This document shows, one piece after another, positions 46,522 through 53,412 of a stretch of 64,000 nt of DNA. Source of the stretch: Pseudomonas sp. SJZ074 (GTDB taxonomy: Bacteria; Pseudomonadota; Gammaproteobacteria; Pseudomonadales; Pseudomonadaceae); contig NZ_VIUE01000018.1 of NCBI RefSeq assembly GCF_007828215.1, positions 59,617 through 123,616 of the forward strand, in the 5' to 3' direction. Position numbers and translations under genes: made by a program. The notes under the pieces are model-generated. The model ran no database searches and was not told the DNA's origin. It saw nothing but the letters and a program-made list of their open reading frames with translations. The first letter of the stretch is position 1, and every line of letters starts with the position of its first letter.

Positions 46522-46594
46522 TGTTCTTGTCGTTGTTGTTCTGATTGCCATCATCGAAGTTCATGTTGAATGCGTAGTAGGCGGAGCGCTGCGA
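46494..46594 (-). repeat. DGR template repeat (TR)
   Basis: A 101-bp repeat between avd and the RT gene, matching three variable repeats; two of the VRs extend the match three bases further at the lower-coordinate end (46491). On the minus strand it carries eight AAC/AAT codons in target frame (AFNMNFDDGNQNNNDKNNE), the codon choice that gives the widest amino-acid range when A is randomised. Its GC-rich 3' end (CGTGTCCGCCCCGTCCGCAG) is invariant in all copies and would be IMH*. Confidence 0.95.
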
Positions 46595-46765
46595 CCTATC
46601 GTGCTATCTACGTTGCCAAGCCGAAGGCAGAGCCGATCAGCGAGGAAACTGCGCGAGACCTACACGGACGCTTTAGACCGGCGGTATCTCTTGTGCGCAT
46701 GGCGGTGACCCGAAGGTCAGCGGCACGACCAGATTCAATTCGCACAGACCTGAAAGCCGTAACTC
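46595..46765 (-). other. Non-coding spacer between avd and TR
   Basis: 171 bp without an ORF on the operon strand. In characterised DGRs this interval belongs to the TR-containing RNA that primes and templates cDNA synthesis. Confidence 0.5.
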
Positions 46766-47122
46766 TCAGATGGCGGGCGCGGTTGGGGTGGAGCGTTTCC
46801 AGGCGTTAGCCTGTTTGCCAATTGAGGTGGTGACCTCGATAGCCTTGGCATGCTGTGGGACGCTGATGAATCGACTTTCCTTGAAAAGCCGCATCAGGAA
46901 CTCGATGACCTGAACCTTCTCTACCAGCGAGGTCAGGTATGGATGCTTGTCCCGGGTCGAGTTAGCCCGGGCAATCAACATCAGCACGTCGATGCACTCA
47001 TCAATCACCCGCTTGCCAAGCGACTGCTTCAGGTCGCGGGGTATGTTTCGTGTCATGTTGGTAGCCATGAGCAACAAACCCATCGACACCTTGTAGATGC
47101 TCAGTTCTGTATGCATTCCCAT
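46766..47122 (-). CDS. avd: DGR accessory variability determinant (Avd)
   Basis: A 118-residue, basic four-helix-bundle protein of the Avd/23S-intervening-sequence family. The pattern is clear: YKVSMGLLLMATNMTRNIPR, LKQSLGKRVIDECIDVLMLI, ARANSTRDKHPYL and the terminal KQANAW. Avd forms a positively charged pentamer that binds the RT and TR RNA and is needed for retrohoming in the Bordetella phage DGR. It lies between the VR1 target and the TR, behind an AAGGAG site. Confidence 0.92.
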   Translation of the reverse strand: MGMHTELSIYKVSMGLLLMATNMTRNIPRDLKQSLGKRVIDECIDVLMLIARANSTRDKHPYLTSLVEKVQVIEFLMRLFKESRFISVPQHAKAIEVTTSIGKQANAWKRSTPTAPAI

Positions 47123-47147
47123 TGCAGTGGATCTCCTTTAAGAGCAA

Positions 47148-47165
47148 CCGGCCGCAAGCGGCCGG
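47148..47165 (-). other. GC hairpin/cruciform downstream of VR1
   Basis: CCGGCCGCAAGCGGCCGG is a perfect 18-bp palindrome-type hairpin (7-8 bp stem) 30 bp beyond the VR1 3' end. Hairpins at this distance after VR promote target recognition in the BPP-1 DGR. It could alternatively be a processing site before avd. Confidence 0.65.
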
Positions 47166-47179
47166 ATTAAATAAATGAA

Positions 47180-47800
47180 TCAGTCTAATAATTGGCTGCG
47201 GACGGGGCGGACACGGAGCTCAAGGCCCTTGTCGTTGGTGAGCTGATTGCCATCACCGAAGTACATGTCGAACGCGTAGTAGGCGGAGCGCTGCGAACTC
47301 GACCAGTACCAGGTGTCACGGAACGCCTCAGGACCGCCCTCGCGGAAAGCCTCGACGCTGGTCTGGGCTGGCGATTCAGCGCTGTACAGCAGGCCTACAG
47401 GCTCGCTGTTCGGGTTGTCACCATCCCGCCGACCGGCCCAGTTCTCTTCGGTAGTCGGTTTGAAGTTACGGTATTGCAGCTCTTGCACGTCCCGGGCCGG
47501 GATCGCCCAATCGGTGAAGCCGCCGATGTCCAGGGCCAGGACCTTCTGAGCCAGCTCGCTGCCAGCGGAGGCCATAGCTTCGGTATTGGCCCGGCTGTCG
47601 GTGAAGCTGTCGGCGCCTTCGATCTTCTCGCCGTACTCGCCCCAGGCACCTACCAGCTCATGCTCAGCACTGGCGGTGATGTTCAGGTAACGCTTGCCGG
47701 TGTCCGGGTCACGGGTAATGCCGGAGAAGAAGCCACCGCCGAAGGGCTGGCCGATTTCCGGGATGGTCACTGCTGGTGCTGCTTGAGCTGCTGCGGACAT
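47180..47800 (-). CDS. DGR target protein 1 (DUF1566/C-type-lectin-like)
   Basis: A 206-residue protein from the ATG at 47800 (GAGGAAAG upstream). The C-terminal half (WAIPARDVQELQYR ... WYWSSSQRSA ... LRVRPVR) is the DUF1566/CLec-like fold of DGR variable proteins. The variable segment reads AFDMYFGDGNQLTNDKGLE. No signal peptide or membrane segment. Its N-terminal part differs from targets 2 and 3. Its ligand is unknown. Confidence 0.9.
   Translation of the reverse strand: MSAAAQAAPAVTIPEIGQPFGGGFFSGITRDPDTGKRYLNITASAEHELVGAWGEYGEKIEGADSFTDSRANTEAMASAGSELAQKVLALDIGGFTDWAIPARDVQELQYRNFKPTTEENWAGRRDGDNPNSEPVGLLYSAESPAQTSVEAFREGGPEAFRDTWYWSSSQRSAYYAFDMYFGDGNQLTNDKGLELRVRPVRSQLLD
47196..47296 (-). 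repeat. DGR variable repeat VR1
   Basis: The 3' end of target gene 1. Aligned to TR over 101 bp it differs at 11 positions, all of them template adenines (coding strand). Confidence 0.95.
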
Positions 47801-47817
47801 AGTCTTTCCTCTTTTCG

Positions 47818-47845
47818 AAGGCAACAAAAAAGGCGCTGCTGCGCC
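47818..47845 (-). terminator. Hairpin/terminator after target gene 2
   Basis: On the minus strand GGCGC AGCA GCGCC is followed by TTTTTTG, about 47 bp after VR2. It reads as a rho-independent terminator and may double as the post-VR hairpin of the DGR. Confidence 0.75.
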
Positions 47846-47878
47846 CCGGTGCCGGATCAAGAACGGATGAATGAAGGA

Positions 47879-48487
47879 TTAAATAAAGAATCTGCGGACG
47901 GGGCGGACACGGAGCTCATTGTACTTGGCGTCGCCGTACTGACCGCCATCAGCGAACTCCATGTAGAATGCGTAGTAGGCGGAGCGCTGCGAACTCGACC
48001 AGTAGTAGCAGTCCTTGGCGAAAACCTCGGGGCAGTTCAGCCAGCCCTGGTACAGCTCGGCGGCGGCGGGCAGGTAGAAGTCATGATGACCATCGGACTG
48101 ATACTCGGCGCAGGCATTCGCGGCCGGGTACTCATTGTCATCGTCGTTGCACAGAACCTCTGTGTTGGTGTGGCCGTCGGTCTTGCTGAGGCCTTTCACC
48201 TCAACTCCACGGCCACCCCATTTAAGACTGCCAACGTCCTTTGCAGCGAAGATCAGGTAGTGCGCCGGAACATCACCGCGAGCAGCAACGAAGCCGCCGT
48301 TAATGCCTCCTTGGCCGGCCCAGTATTCGCCCAGGTCCGGGGCGGTAACTGGTGCTGCCGATGGGACATTCGCCACTGGCGGGATAGAGCTTACGAACAG
48401 GGCGGCGATTGCAATCTCTGCCAGCCTTGGGCGGGCCACTTTGAAGTGGATGCCATTGTGTTCCAGTTTCACCATTTCAGCTTTCAT
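47879..48487 (-). CDS. DGR target protein 2 (DUF1566/C-type-lectin-like)
   Basis: A 202-residue protein starting MKAEMVKLEHNGIHFKVARP, with a hydrophobic stretch (about residues 22-38) that is not a convincing cleavable signal. LGEYWAGQGGINGGFVAA, DGHHDFYLPAAAELYQGW and YYWSSSQRSA mark the CLec-like fold; the variable segment reads AFYMEFADGGQYGDAKYNE. It resembles target 3 along its length. It is the first gene of the DGR cluster. Confidence 0.9.
   Translation of the reverse strand: MKAEMVKLEHNGIHFKVARPRLAEIAIAALFVSSIPPVANVPSAAPVTAPDLGEYWAGQGGINGGFVAARGDVPAHYLIFAAKDVGSLKWGGRGVEVKGLSKTDGHTNTEVLCNDDDNEYPAANACAEYQSDGHHDFYLPAAAELYQGWLNCPEVFAKDCYYWSSSQRSAYYAFYMEFADGGQYGDAKYNELRVRPVRRFFI
47892..47992 (-). 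repeat. DGR variable repeat VR2
   Basis: The 3' end of target gene 2; 12 differences from TR over 101 bp, 11 at template adenines and one C-to-G. Confidence 0.95.
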
Positions 48488-48545
48488 GGGTTTTCCTCAG
48501 GGTGGCGCCGCCCTCCGTAACCGGATGCGCAGCGTGGGGTAGGGG

Positions 48546-48857
48546 TTATTCGTCGTGACGGATGCGAATGGTTTCGCGGTCGAAAGCGAGCTTCAATTTC
48601 CGCGACACGTTTTCGGGTATCACGTATTCGTGTCGCGGAGGTTCAAGCAACGGAAGGGCTCCGCCCGGGCCAAGGCCGTGCAGGTGGTGAATCATCAGCG
48701 TGATTGCCTCGCCTTGCTCCTCAAGGCCGGACCAGGTCATCAGCTCAGCCAATGCCTGGCGTGTTCCGGCCATGGCGTGAAACCTGATTTCCTCTTCGCC
48801 GCGGCTCTTGCGCTTCGCCGCGGCCTTCGCTGAGCGTTCTTTCTGAGCTGCAGCCAT
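48546..48857 (-). CDS. Hypothetical phage protein
   Basis: A 103-residue protein with a basic, Ala/Lys-rich N-terminus and a central helix (GTRQALAELMTWSGLEEQGE) that suggests a ribbon-helix-helix or similar small DNA-binding fold. Unrecognised beyond its phage context. Confidence 0.65.
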   Translation of the reverse strand: MAAAQKERSAKAAAKRKSRGEEEIRFHAMAGTRQALAELMTWSGLEEQGEAITLMIHHLHGLGPGGALPLLEPPRHEYVIPENVSRKLKLAFDRETIRIRHDE

Positions 48858-48932
48858 GGCAGTTCTCCGTTATCCTGCTGGCCGGCAAGTCCAGCCAGGT
48901 CTGTCGTTTGCGTTGTTGGGTGCGGAAACGTC

Positions 48933-49392
48933 TCACGCTGCTTTGACCTGGTTCCAGGCGCCGGCGGCGGCAAACACTTTCGCGGCCAGAGCCTCGTCCA
49001 GCGATACCGAACTGGGGATGGCGATCCAGCCGTACGCCACCAGGTGCTTCGGGTTGCAGCTATCGCGCACCTCGGTGTAGTACTGCTCAATCACTTCGGT
49101 GAGCTGGCTGGCGAGGTACATCCCATTGGGCGCGATCTCCAGGGACTTCAGGTATTCGCTTCCGTCCTGTCTGACGCACATGCCGCTGATGTAGATTGTC
49201 CAGTTGTGGGCTACGTCGAAGATTGCATCGACGATCTGACGGCTGCGGATAACCCTGCAGGTCTTCCAGTTGAACATCCACTGCCGGCCGCTGGGATCGA
49301 TGTTGATCCACACACACGTGGTTGGTGGCGAGGATGGCGCGGCAGGAGCGTTCTATCCTGGCCTTGATATTGTGGGGCTTGCGCTTGCTCAT
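48933..49392 (-). pseudogene. Phage protein gene with a frameshift in a GT repeat
   Basis: The gene starts MSKRKPHNIKARIERSCRAI at 49392, its ATG overlapping the upstream stop (ATGA). The frame is lost at the GTGTGTG run (about 49309-49317); dropping one base joins it to the long frame that reads NIDPSGRQWMFNWKTCRVIR and ends at 48933, giving about 152 residues. I recall phage proteins with this combined sequence (MSKRKPHN ... NIDPSGRQ). If the sequence is right, only a GTG at 49313 could start the downstream part (126 residues). Confidence 0.7.
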
Positions 49393-49631
49393 AACGCCTC
49401 CGCCATCTTGCGAAGCGCCCGGCGTTCGGCCAGGGTCAGCGGCGCCGGCTTGCGTTTGAGGACCGTTTCCGGGTCTATGCGGTTGGAGCGGGGCGGAGGA
49501 AGGGGATTGCTCGGCGGGCTGCGCAATTCTTCGATCTGGCCGCCGGCCGCAAGATACTGGGCGACCTGGGCAGATATGGCGTCTGCCTGTGGTCGATGCG
49601 CTTCGACCAGGCTGAGGTGGTTACTGATCAT
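49389..49631 (-). CDS. Small hypothetical phage protein
   Basis: An 80-residue protein starting MISNHLSLVEAHRPQADAIS with a proline-rich middle and a basic C-terminal helix. Unrecognised. It precedes the frameshifted gene by an ATGA overlap. Confidence 0.6.
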   Translation of the reverse strand: MISNHLSLVEAHRPQADAISAQVAQYLAAGGQIEELRSPPSNPLPPPRSNRIDPETVLKRKPAPLTLAERRALRKMAEAL

Positions 49632-49638
49632 GGCGGCC

Positions 49639-50136
49639 TCACTTTATGCTGATCGAGCTTTTTCCGATTTCGGTATGGGCCCCCGGCACTTCCTTGCCCT
49701 CCTTGATGGCCTTGGCAATTGCGGCCTTGTCTGGAGCACTGGTCACCTTGACGTTGACAAAGTCATCCGGGATCGCTTTTTCGTCATCGATTACTACGAT
49801 TGGCTTACCCTTGCCGCAGGTAATGGTAAAAAGCGGGTGGGTGATTTTGGTAATCCCCGACGCCTCCATGTTTGTGCGCAGGTATTCCTTCAGGCTTTCC
49901 TTTCGATTCGTGATGATCCGCTTGCGCTCGGTCAGCCTTTCGATCTGGGACTGAATAGCTTCGAGGTCGCCGTCAATGTTCAGGGTGACCATGGCGATTG
50001 CCTTGCCCTTCTCCTGAAACTCGCCTTCGATGCCTTCCATGGTGTCGCGCAGGGCTACGGCCAGGTCTTCGTCGGCGGTCTCGGCCAGGGCGGCCAGCTC
50101 CTTGAACTGCTCGGTGATGGTGTAGAGGGCGGTCAT
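49639..50136 (-). CDS. Siphovirus Gp157-family protein
   Basis: A 165-residue protein. The N-terminal helical region with LKEYLRTNMEASGITKITHP and the following CGKGKPIVVIDDEKAIPDDF are diagnostic of the Gp157 family, linked to phage resistance or recombination in streptococcal phages. It overlaps the upstream gene (ATGA) and probably works with it in recombination. Confidence 0.88.
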   Translation of the reverse strand: MTALYTITEQFKELAALAETADEDLAVALRDTMEGIEGEFQEKGKAIAMVTLNIDGDLEAIQSQIERLTERKRIITNRKESLKEYLRTNMEASGITKITHPLFTITCGKGKPIVVIDDEKAIPDDFVNVKVTSAPDKAAIAKAIKEGKEVPGAHTEIGKSSISIK

Positions 50137-50873
50137 GCTGCTGACTCCTGTTCGAATTTAGGCGAAAGGTCGTTCAGTTCTTTGTTGATGCGCTGCACGG
50201 CGCTGGTGTCCTTGCGGGCTGCTAAGATGCGCACGGCGTGGTCATGGATTTTCTTGACTTCGTGAGAAGTCTGGGCGCTGCGCATGGTTTCGACGACAGA
50301 CTTGATGTAGTCAAGGCGCTCCTGTTTCTGCCGCTCTTCCTCAGCAACCCTGTCTTCTGCCTTGGAAATAGCCACCTCGTCTCGCACCGTCTCAACGTAG
50401 GCTGCGTCGTCGAACAAGCCCATGTGAATATCCGCCGAAAACCCGAGAGGCTGTAGGCACTTACCCATGGCATCGGTGAGGGATTTTTTAGCGGCTTCCC
50501 AATCGGTGATGATCTTGCCCTGTTGCAGATGCACGAACGGCGTATGGCCGTAATGCTGAACCGTGCATTTCTGACCATCCTTTCCTAGGTACCAGAGTTC
50601 AAGCTTGAGGGTGTGGAGCTTGGCGTTGATGAGGGGAGCGTCAGGCCACTCTTTGGTGGGAGCCTGAAGGGGGCCGCCCTCGTCTAAGCGCTCCTCCAGC
50701 ACCGTCCATCCCCAGCCCTCACCGCACGGCCCCCATAATTCTGTGGCTTTGCGCATGAGGTAGGTCGGCTTGATGGCGGTGCCTCTGAAGCCGCCCATGC
50801 CGGTGAAGTTTTTGGTTGCACTCGGGTCGGTCATGTCGACCAGATCCCAGATTCGCATGTTTTTATCGGACAT
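50133..50873 (-). CDS. Putative phage single-strand annealing protein
   Basis: A 246-residue protein starting MSDKNMRIWDLVDMTDPSAT, with FRGTAIKPTYLMRKATELWG and DWEAAKKSLTDAMGKCLQPL. The pattern and the neighbouring Gp157 gene suggest a Rad52/Sak3-like annealing protein for phage recombination. The C-terminal quarter is a charged helix. Family assignment is from memory and moderate. Confidence 0.6.
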   Translation of the reverse strand: MSDKNMRIWDLVDMTDPSATKNFTGMGGFRGTAIKPTYLMRKATELWGPCGEGWGWTVLEERLDEGGPLQAPTKEWPDAPLINAKLHTLKLELWYLGKDGQKCTVQHYGHTPFVHLQQGKIITDWEAAKKSLTDAMGKCLQPLGFSADIHMGLFDDAAYVETVRDEVAISKAEDRVAEEERQKQERLDYIKSVVETMRSAQTSHEVKKIHDHAVRILAARKDTSAVQRINKELNDLSPKFEQESAA

Positions 50874-50915
50874 GACTGTTCTCCGCGCCGCCGGAGAGGG
50901 GCGCTGTGAAGGGGG

Positions 50916-51032
50916 TTATTGAGTGACGCGGTCGGCGAGGGCGCCAAGCAGCATCAGAAAAGTGAAGAAAGTGATGGCGGAGAATGATCCGCGCCAGATC
51001 AGTACGCGGCGGGCCCACTGGCGACTGGTCAT
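50916..51032 (-). CDS. Small membrane protein (38 residues)
   Basis: MTSRQWARRVLIWRGSFSAI followed by TFFTFLMLLGALADRVTQ: a basic start and one membrane helix. GGAG lies 9 bases before the ATG, which overlaps the stop of the upstream gene (ATGA). Function unknown. Confidence 0.55.
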   Translation of the reverse strand: MTSRQWARRVLIWRGSFSAITFFTFLMLLGALADRVTQ

Positions 51033-51205
51033 GTCGATTGCTCCAGGCTGAGTAACCTTTCACCCAGCTGGATGCGGGCTGCGACTTTGTCCCGGTCAAC
51101 GCCGGTGATGCTGGCAATGCCGCCCAGGCTGAGTCCTTGGCGTCGCAGCCTGGCGCAGCGCTTGGCTAGGGCCTGCTGGCGTTTATTTGCGCCTTCGCCG
51201 CTCAT
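51029..51205 (-). CDS. Small HTH-like phage protein (58 residues)
   Basis: Starts MSGEGANKRQQALAKRCARL; the segment RRQGLSLGGIASITGVDRDK looks like a helix-turn-helix. Coupled to both neighbours by ATGA overlaps. It may bind DNA; the partner is unknown. Confidence 0.6.
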   Translation of the reverse strand: MSGEGANKRQQALAKRCARLRRQGLSLGGIASITGVDRDKVAARIQLGERLLSLEQST

Positions 51206-51396
51206 AGCCGAACCCTCACAGCAATGCGGCCGCCCTTCATGCTCACCGCCATCCGCTGCGGGAGCGCCGCTACAAGCATTTCTCGGGGCTTTCCGATCAG
51301 CTCATTGAAGGGTAGGCCGAAGCCCAGCATGATTAGCTTCGCCTCGATTTCGTCGATCTGCTCATCGATCAGCGTTTTAACCGGTGCAGTGCTCAT
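51202..51396 (-). CDS. Small phage protein (64 residues)
   Basis: MSTAPVKTLIDEQIDEIEAK with a C-terminal basic end KGGRIAVRVRL. Unrecognised; coupled to neighbours by ATGA overlaps. Confidence 0.6.
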   Translation of the reverse strand: MSTAPVKTLIDEQIDEIEAKLIMLGFGLPFNELIGKPREMLVAALPQRMAVSMKGGRIAVRVRL

Positions 51397-51590
51397 GAAT
51401 GCTCCTTGCGCCCTGAAACGATCTTGTTTAGGCGCTTGCAGTAGTGGGCGAATTCTTCGCAGTCGATGCGTCCATCGGCCAGCATTTCAGTGAGGGTCTT
51501 CTGGATCATCACCGACCAACTGACTGGCGTTTCTGGATGCTCAAGGGTTTCCAGCTCCTCGCCGATGAGGACGTGCGGGGACATGGTCAC
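51393..51590 (-). CDS. Small phage protein (65 residues)
   Basis: Acidic helical protein. The GTG at 51590 overlaps the upstream stop; an ATG at 51584 gives a form two residues shorter. Unrecognised. Confidence 0.6.
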   Translation of the reverse strand: MTMSPHVLIGEELETLEHPETPVSWSVMIQKTLTEMLADGRIDCEEFAHYCKRLNKIVSGRKEHS

Positions 51591-52006
51591 AGCTCGTCGT
51601 CCTCTGCCTGGGCGATCAGGGCGTCATCGACGAGGGGGCGGAGTAGGTCCTCCGCGATTTCCCCGAGCTTGCCCAAAGGGTGGTCGCTGGGCCCGAGCAG
51701 TTCGGCAATGGCGTTCTTGTCGGGTCGGCCGGGCGAGAGCAGGAGCCAGCCCAGGGCAGGGGTGTGGACTTCGCAATCGGCCAGCCGGCCGTTCACGTGC
51801 TCATCTACGGCCAGGGCCAGCTCGGCCACGGTCACGCCTTGGGGTTGGCGCATCCGGCGCTGGAACTTAACGTCCTGGCCGCGAAGCAGGTCCTCGGCGG
51901 CGTTGTACAGCCACTCAGCCCGCGCTACCTCTTCCTGCGTCTCACTGACCGGAGGAGGCAACTTCGCGTCGTGCATGGCCTGACAGATATTCAGTACTGC
52001 GTTCAT
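51587..52006 (-). CDS. Hypothetical phage protein
   Basis: A 139-residue acidic protein from the ATG at 52006 (GGAGG upstream). The frame is open further upstream, but that stretch crosses a terminator and shows no ribosome site. Unrecognised. Confidence 0.65.
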   Translation of the reverse strand: MNAVLNICQAMHDAKLPPPVSETQEEVARAEWLYNAAEDLLRGQDVKFQRRMRQPQGVTVAELALAVDEHVNGRLADCEVHTPALGWLLLSPGRPDKNAIAELLGPSDHPLGKLGEIAEDLLRPLVDDALIAQAEDDEL

Positions 52007-52120
52007 GGTTGCCTCCAGGGTGGCTGGTGTTGACTCAACAAAACTCGCAATGCACTCATCCGCTCCGCTGGTTGCCGTTGGGCGCGGAGGTGAGTGCATT
52101 CGGGTTGTGTCGGGATAAGA

Positions 52121-52150
52121 AAAGGCCCAAATGGACAGGAGGGCCTTTTC
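52121..52150. terminator. Terminator-like hairpin in the early operon
   Basis: AAAGGCCC ... GGGCCTTTT with runs on both sides. It lies inside the leftward operon, where antitermination would be needed to read through it. Confidence 0.7.
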
Positions 52151-52193
52151 GATGCAGTGGTTTTGCTCAATGTCGAGGATTGGGGCGGGACCG

Positions 52194-52337
52194 TCAGCGC
52201 CAGAACGCCTGGACCCCGCTGGTACATCGCCAGCGCTCGCTGTGGACGCGCAGTGGATCGGTTGGCAGGCCGTCATCCATAGGCGGTTCTGGCCGCGCAT
52301 GGCTGAGCGCTGCGCCGATCAGGGACAGTAGGAGCAT
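52194..52337 (-). CDS. Possible small exported protein (47 residues)
   Basis: MLLLSLIGAALSHARPEPPM at the start resembles a signal sequence; GGAG lies 8 bases upstream of the ATG. It is the only ORF I see in the 446 bp between 52006 and 52453. Coding status is uncertain. Confidence 0.35.
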   Translation of the reverse strand: MLLLSLIGAALSHARPEPPMDDGLPTDPLRVHSERWRCTSGVQAFWR

Positions 52338-52452
52338 GGTGATCTCCAGTTGAAGGGTTGCAGGTGGCCGGCACCGCCCGGCACGTATCAGGCCTAGCCG
52401 CTCGTACCTGAGCAGCCCCGCGATTCACCTGCGATGAAAAGCAATAAATGAA

Positions 52453-53034
52453 TCAATGAATTGGCAATCTGCGGACGGGGCGGACACGGAGCTCACCGTC
52501 CTTGCCGGTGTTGCTCTGATAGCCATCAACGAAGTCCAGGCTGACTGCGCAGGAGGCGGAGCGCTGCGAACTCGACCAGTAGTAGCCCTCGGTGATCAGG
52601 TCCGGCACGTACTGCCACACTTGGTTTAGCTCGCCAATGGAAGGAAGACAGAAGTCGGAATGGCCGTCAGAGGTGTAGTTGGCTGCTGCTTCGGCGGCAG
52701 GGAATGAACCACCAGCTTCCAGAAGGGTGTTGGTGTTCAGGATGCCGTGGGTTCGGCTCGTGGCGCCGGTATCGGTTCCGCATTCGCCCCAGGCGAACCT
52801 ACCGAGGTCTTCAGTACCGACGATCAGGTGGTGAGGTCCGTCAGGGTAGTGGCGGATTCCAACATAAACGCCACCCTGGCCGGGCCAGTACTCGCCGATG
52901 GCCGGAACCGAAGAAGTGGCCGGCGCCGCATCGACTGCCATTGCCAGTGTCGCCAGCTTCAGCACGACAGCTTCGTCAGGGCTGCTGATCGTCAAGCCAA
53001 GACGGGAGTAGGTAGTCAGTTGATTTGCTTGCAT
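52453..53034 (-). CDS. DGR target protein 3 (remote; DUF1566/C-type-lectin-like)
   Basis: A 193-residue protein from the ATG at 53034 (AAGGAA upstream). IGEYWPGQGGVYVGIRHYPD, DGHSDFCLPSIGELNQVW and YYWSSSQRSA parallel target 2. The variable segment reads AVSLDFVDGYQSNTGKDGE. It is one of the first genes behind the leftward early promoter, about 6 kb from TR and separated from it by a dozen unrelated genes. No signal peptide. Confidence 0.9.
   Translation of the reverse strand: MQANQLTTYSRLGLTISSPDEAVVLKLATLAMAVDAAPATSSVPAIGEYWPGQGGVYVGIRHYPDGPHHLIVGTEDLGRFAWGECGTDTGATSRTHGILNTNTLLEAGGSFPAAEAAANYTSDGHSDFCLPSIGELNQVWQYVPDLITEGYYWSSSQRSASCAVSLDFVDGYQSNTGKDGELRVRPVRRLPIH
52469..52569 (-). repeat. 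DGR variable repeat VR3
   Basis: The 3' end of target gene 3; 14 differences from TR over 101 bp, 13 at template adenines and one T-to-G. Confidence 0.95.
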
Positions 53035-53124
53035 GGGGTTATTCCTTGTCGGGGATGTTCGGTGGTTTTCCCAATGCCCACCGCTCTGGATGGGCATCAG
53101 TGAAAAGGTCCAGATATGAGGCTT

Positions 53125-53155
53125 TATGAGCCAACCGGGTCATAACCGGCTCATA
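53125..53155 (-). other. Inverted repeat between two early genes
   Basis: TATGAGCC and GGCTCATA (8 bp, perfect) bound a 15-base middle that contains two copies of ACCGG. There is no T-tract. It could be an RNA processing or regulatory hairpin between the 74-residue gene and target gene 3. Confidence 0.5.
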
Positions 53156-53156
53156 G

Positions 53157-53381
53157 CTACTTCAAGGCCTCTGCAATTCGCTCTTGCAGCTGTGGCTCAT
53201 AACAGTCGAGAGCAACGCTGAAGGCCTTGGACATCTGCTCTACACGGCGGATATCGCGATCTCCACCAGGGCCGGACAGAAGATCCTTGGTGAAGTGCAT
53301 GTCGCCAAACTTGAGGATGATTGCGTCGTAGTTTCGCTGTGCGTTCTGCATGCTCTTAATCTGGATCCCAGTGATTTCCAT
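53157..53381 (-). CDS. Small phage protein (74 residues)
   Basis: From the ATG at 53381 (GGAGG 7 bases upstream): MEITGIQIKSMQNAQRNYDA, soluble, helical C-terminus. An ATG at 53405 gives 8 more residues without a ribosome site. Function unknown. Confidence 0.65.
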   Translation of the reverse strand: MEITGIQIKSMQNAQRNYDAIILKFGDMHFTKDLLSGPGGDRDIRRVEQMSKAFSVALDCYEPQLQERIAEALK

Positions 53382-53412
53382 CGTCTTGCCTCCGTTGATT
53401 TCCAATGCCGCC

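Noticed and set aside
45394..46554. Reading the RT as a group II intron, retron or Abi/DRT defence enzyme
   Set aside because: No maturase domain, msr/msd or HEPN/helical extension; motif 4 is IGNLSSQ, and TR, Avd and three VRs are present.
46570..46809. Plus-strand ORF across the TR-avd spacer
   Set aside because: It is opposite to the operon, runs through TR and avd, and lacks a ribosome site.
47818..47845. Terminator as proof that avd and the RT have a separate promoter
   Set aside because: The hairpin may instead serve the DGR or be read through by antitermination; no promoter was found after it.
50863..51117. 84-codon minus-strand ORF
   Set aside because: It overlaps two better-supported small genes (50916-51032 and 51029-51205) that show ATGA coupling.
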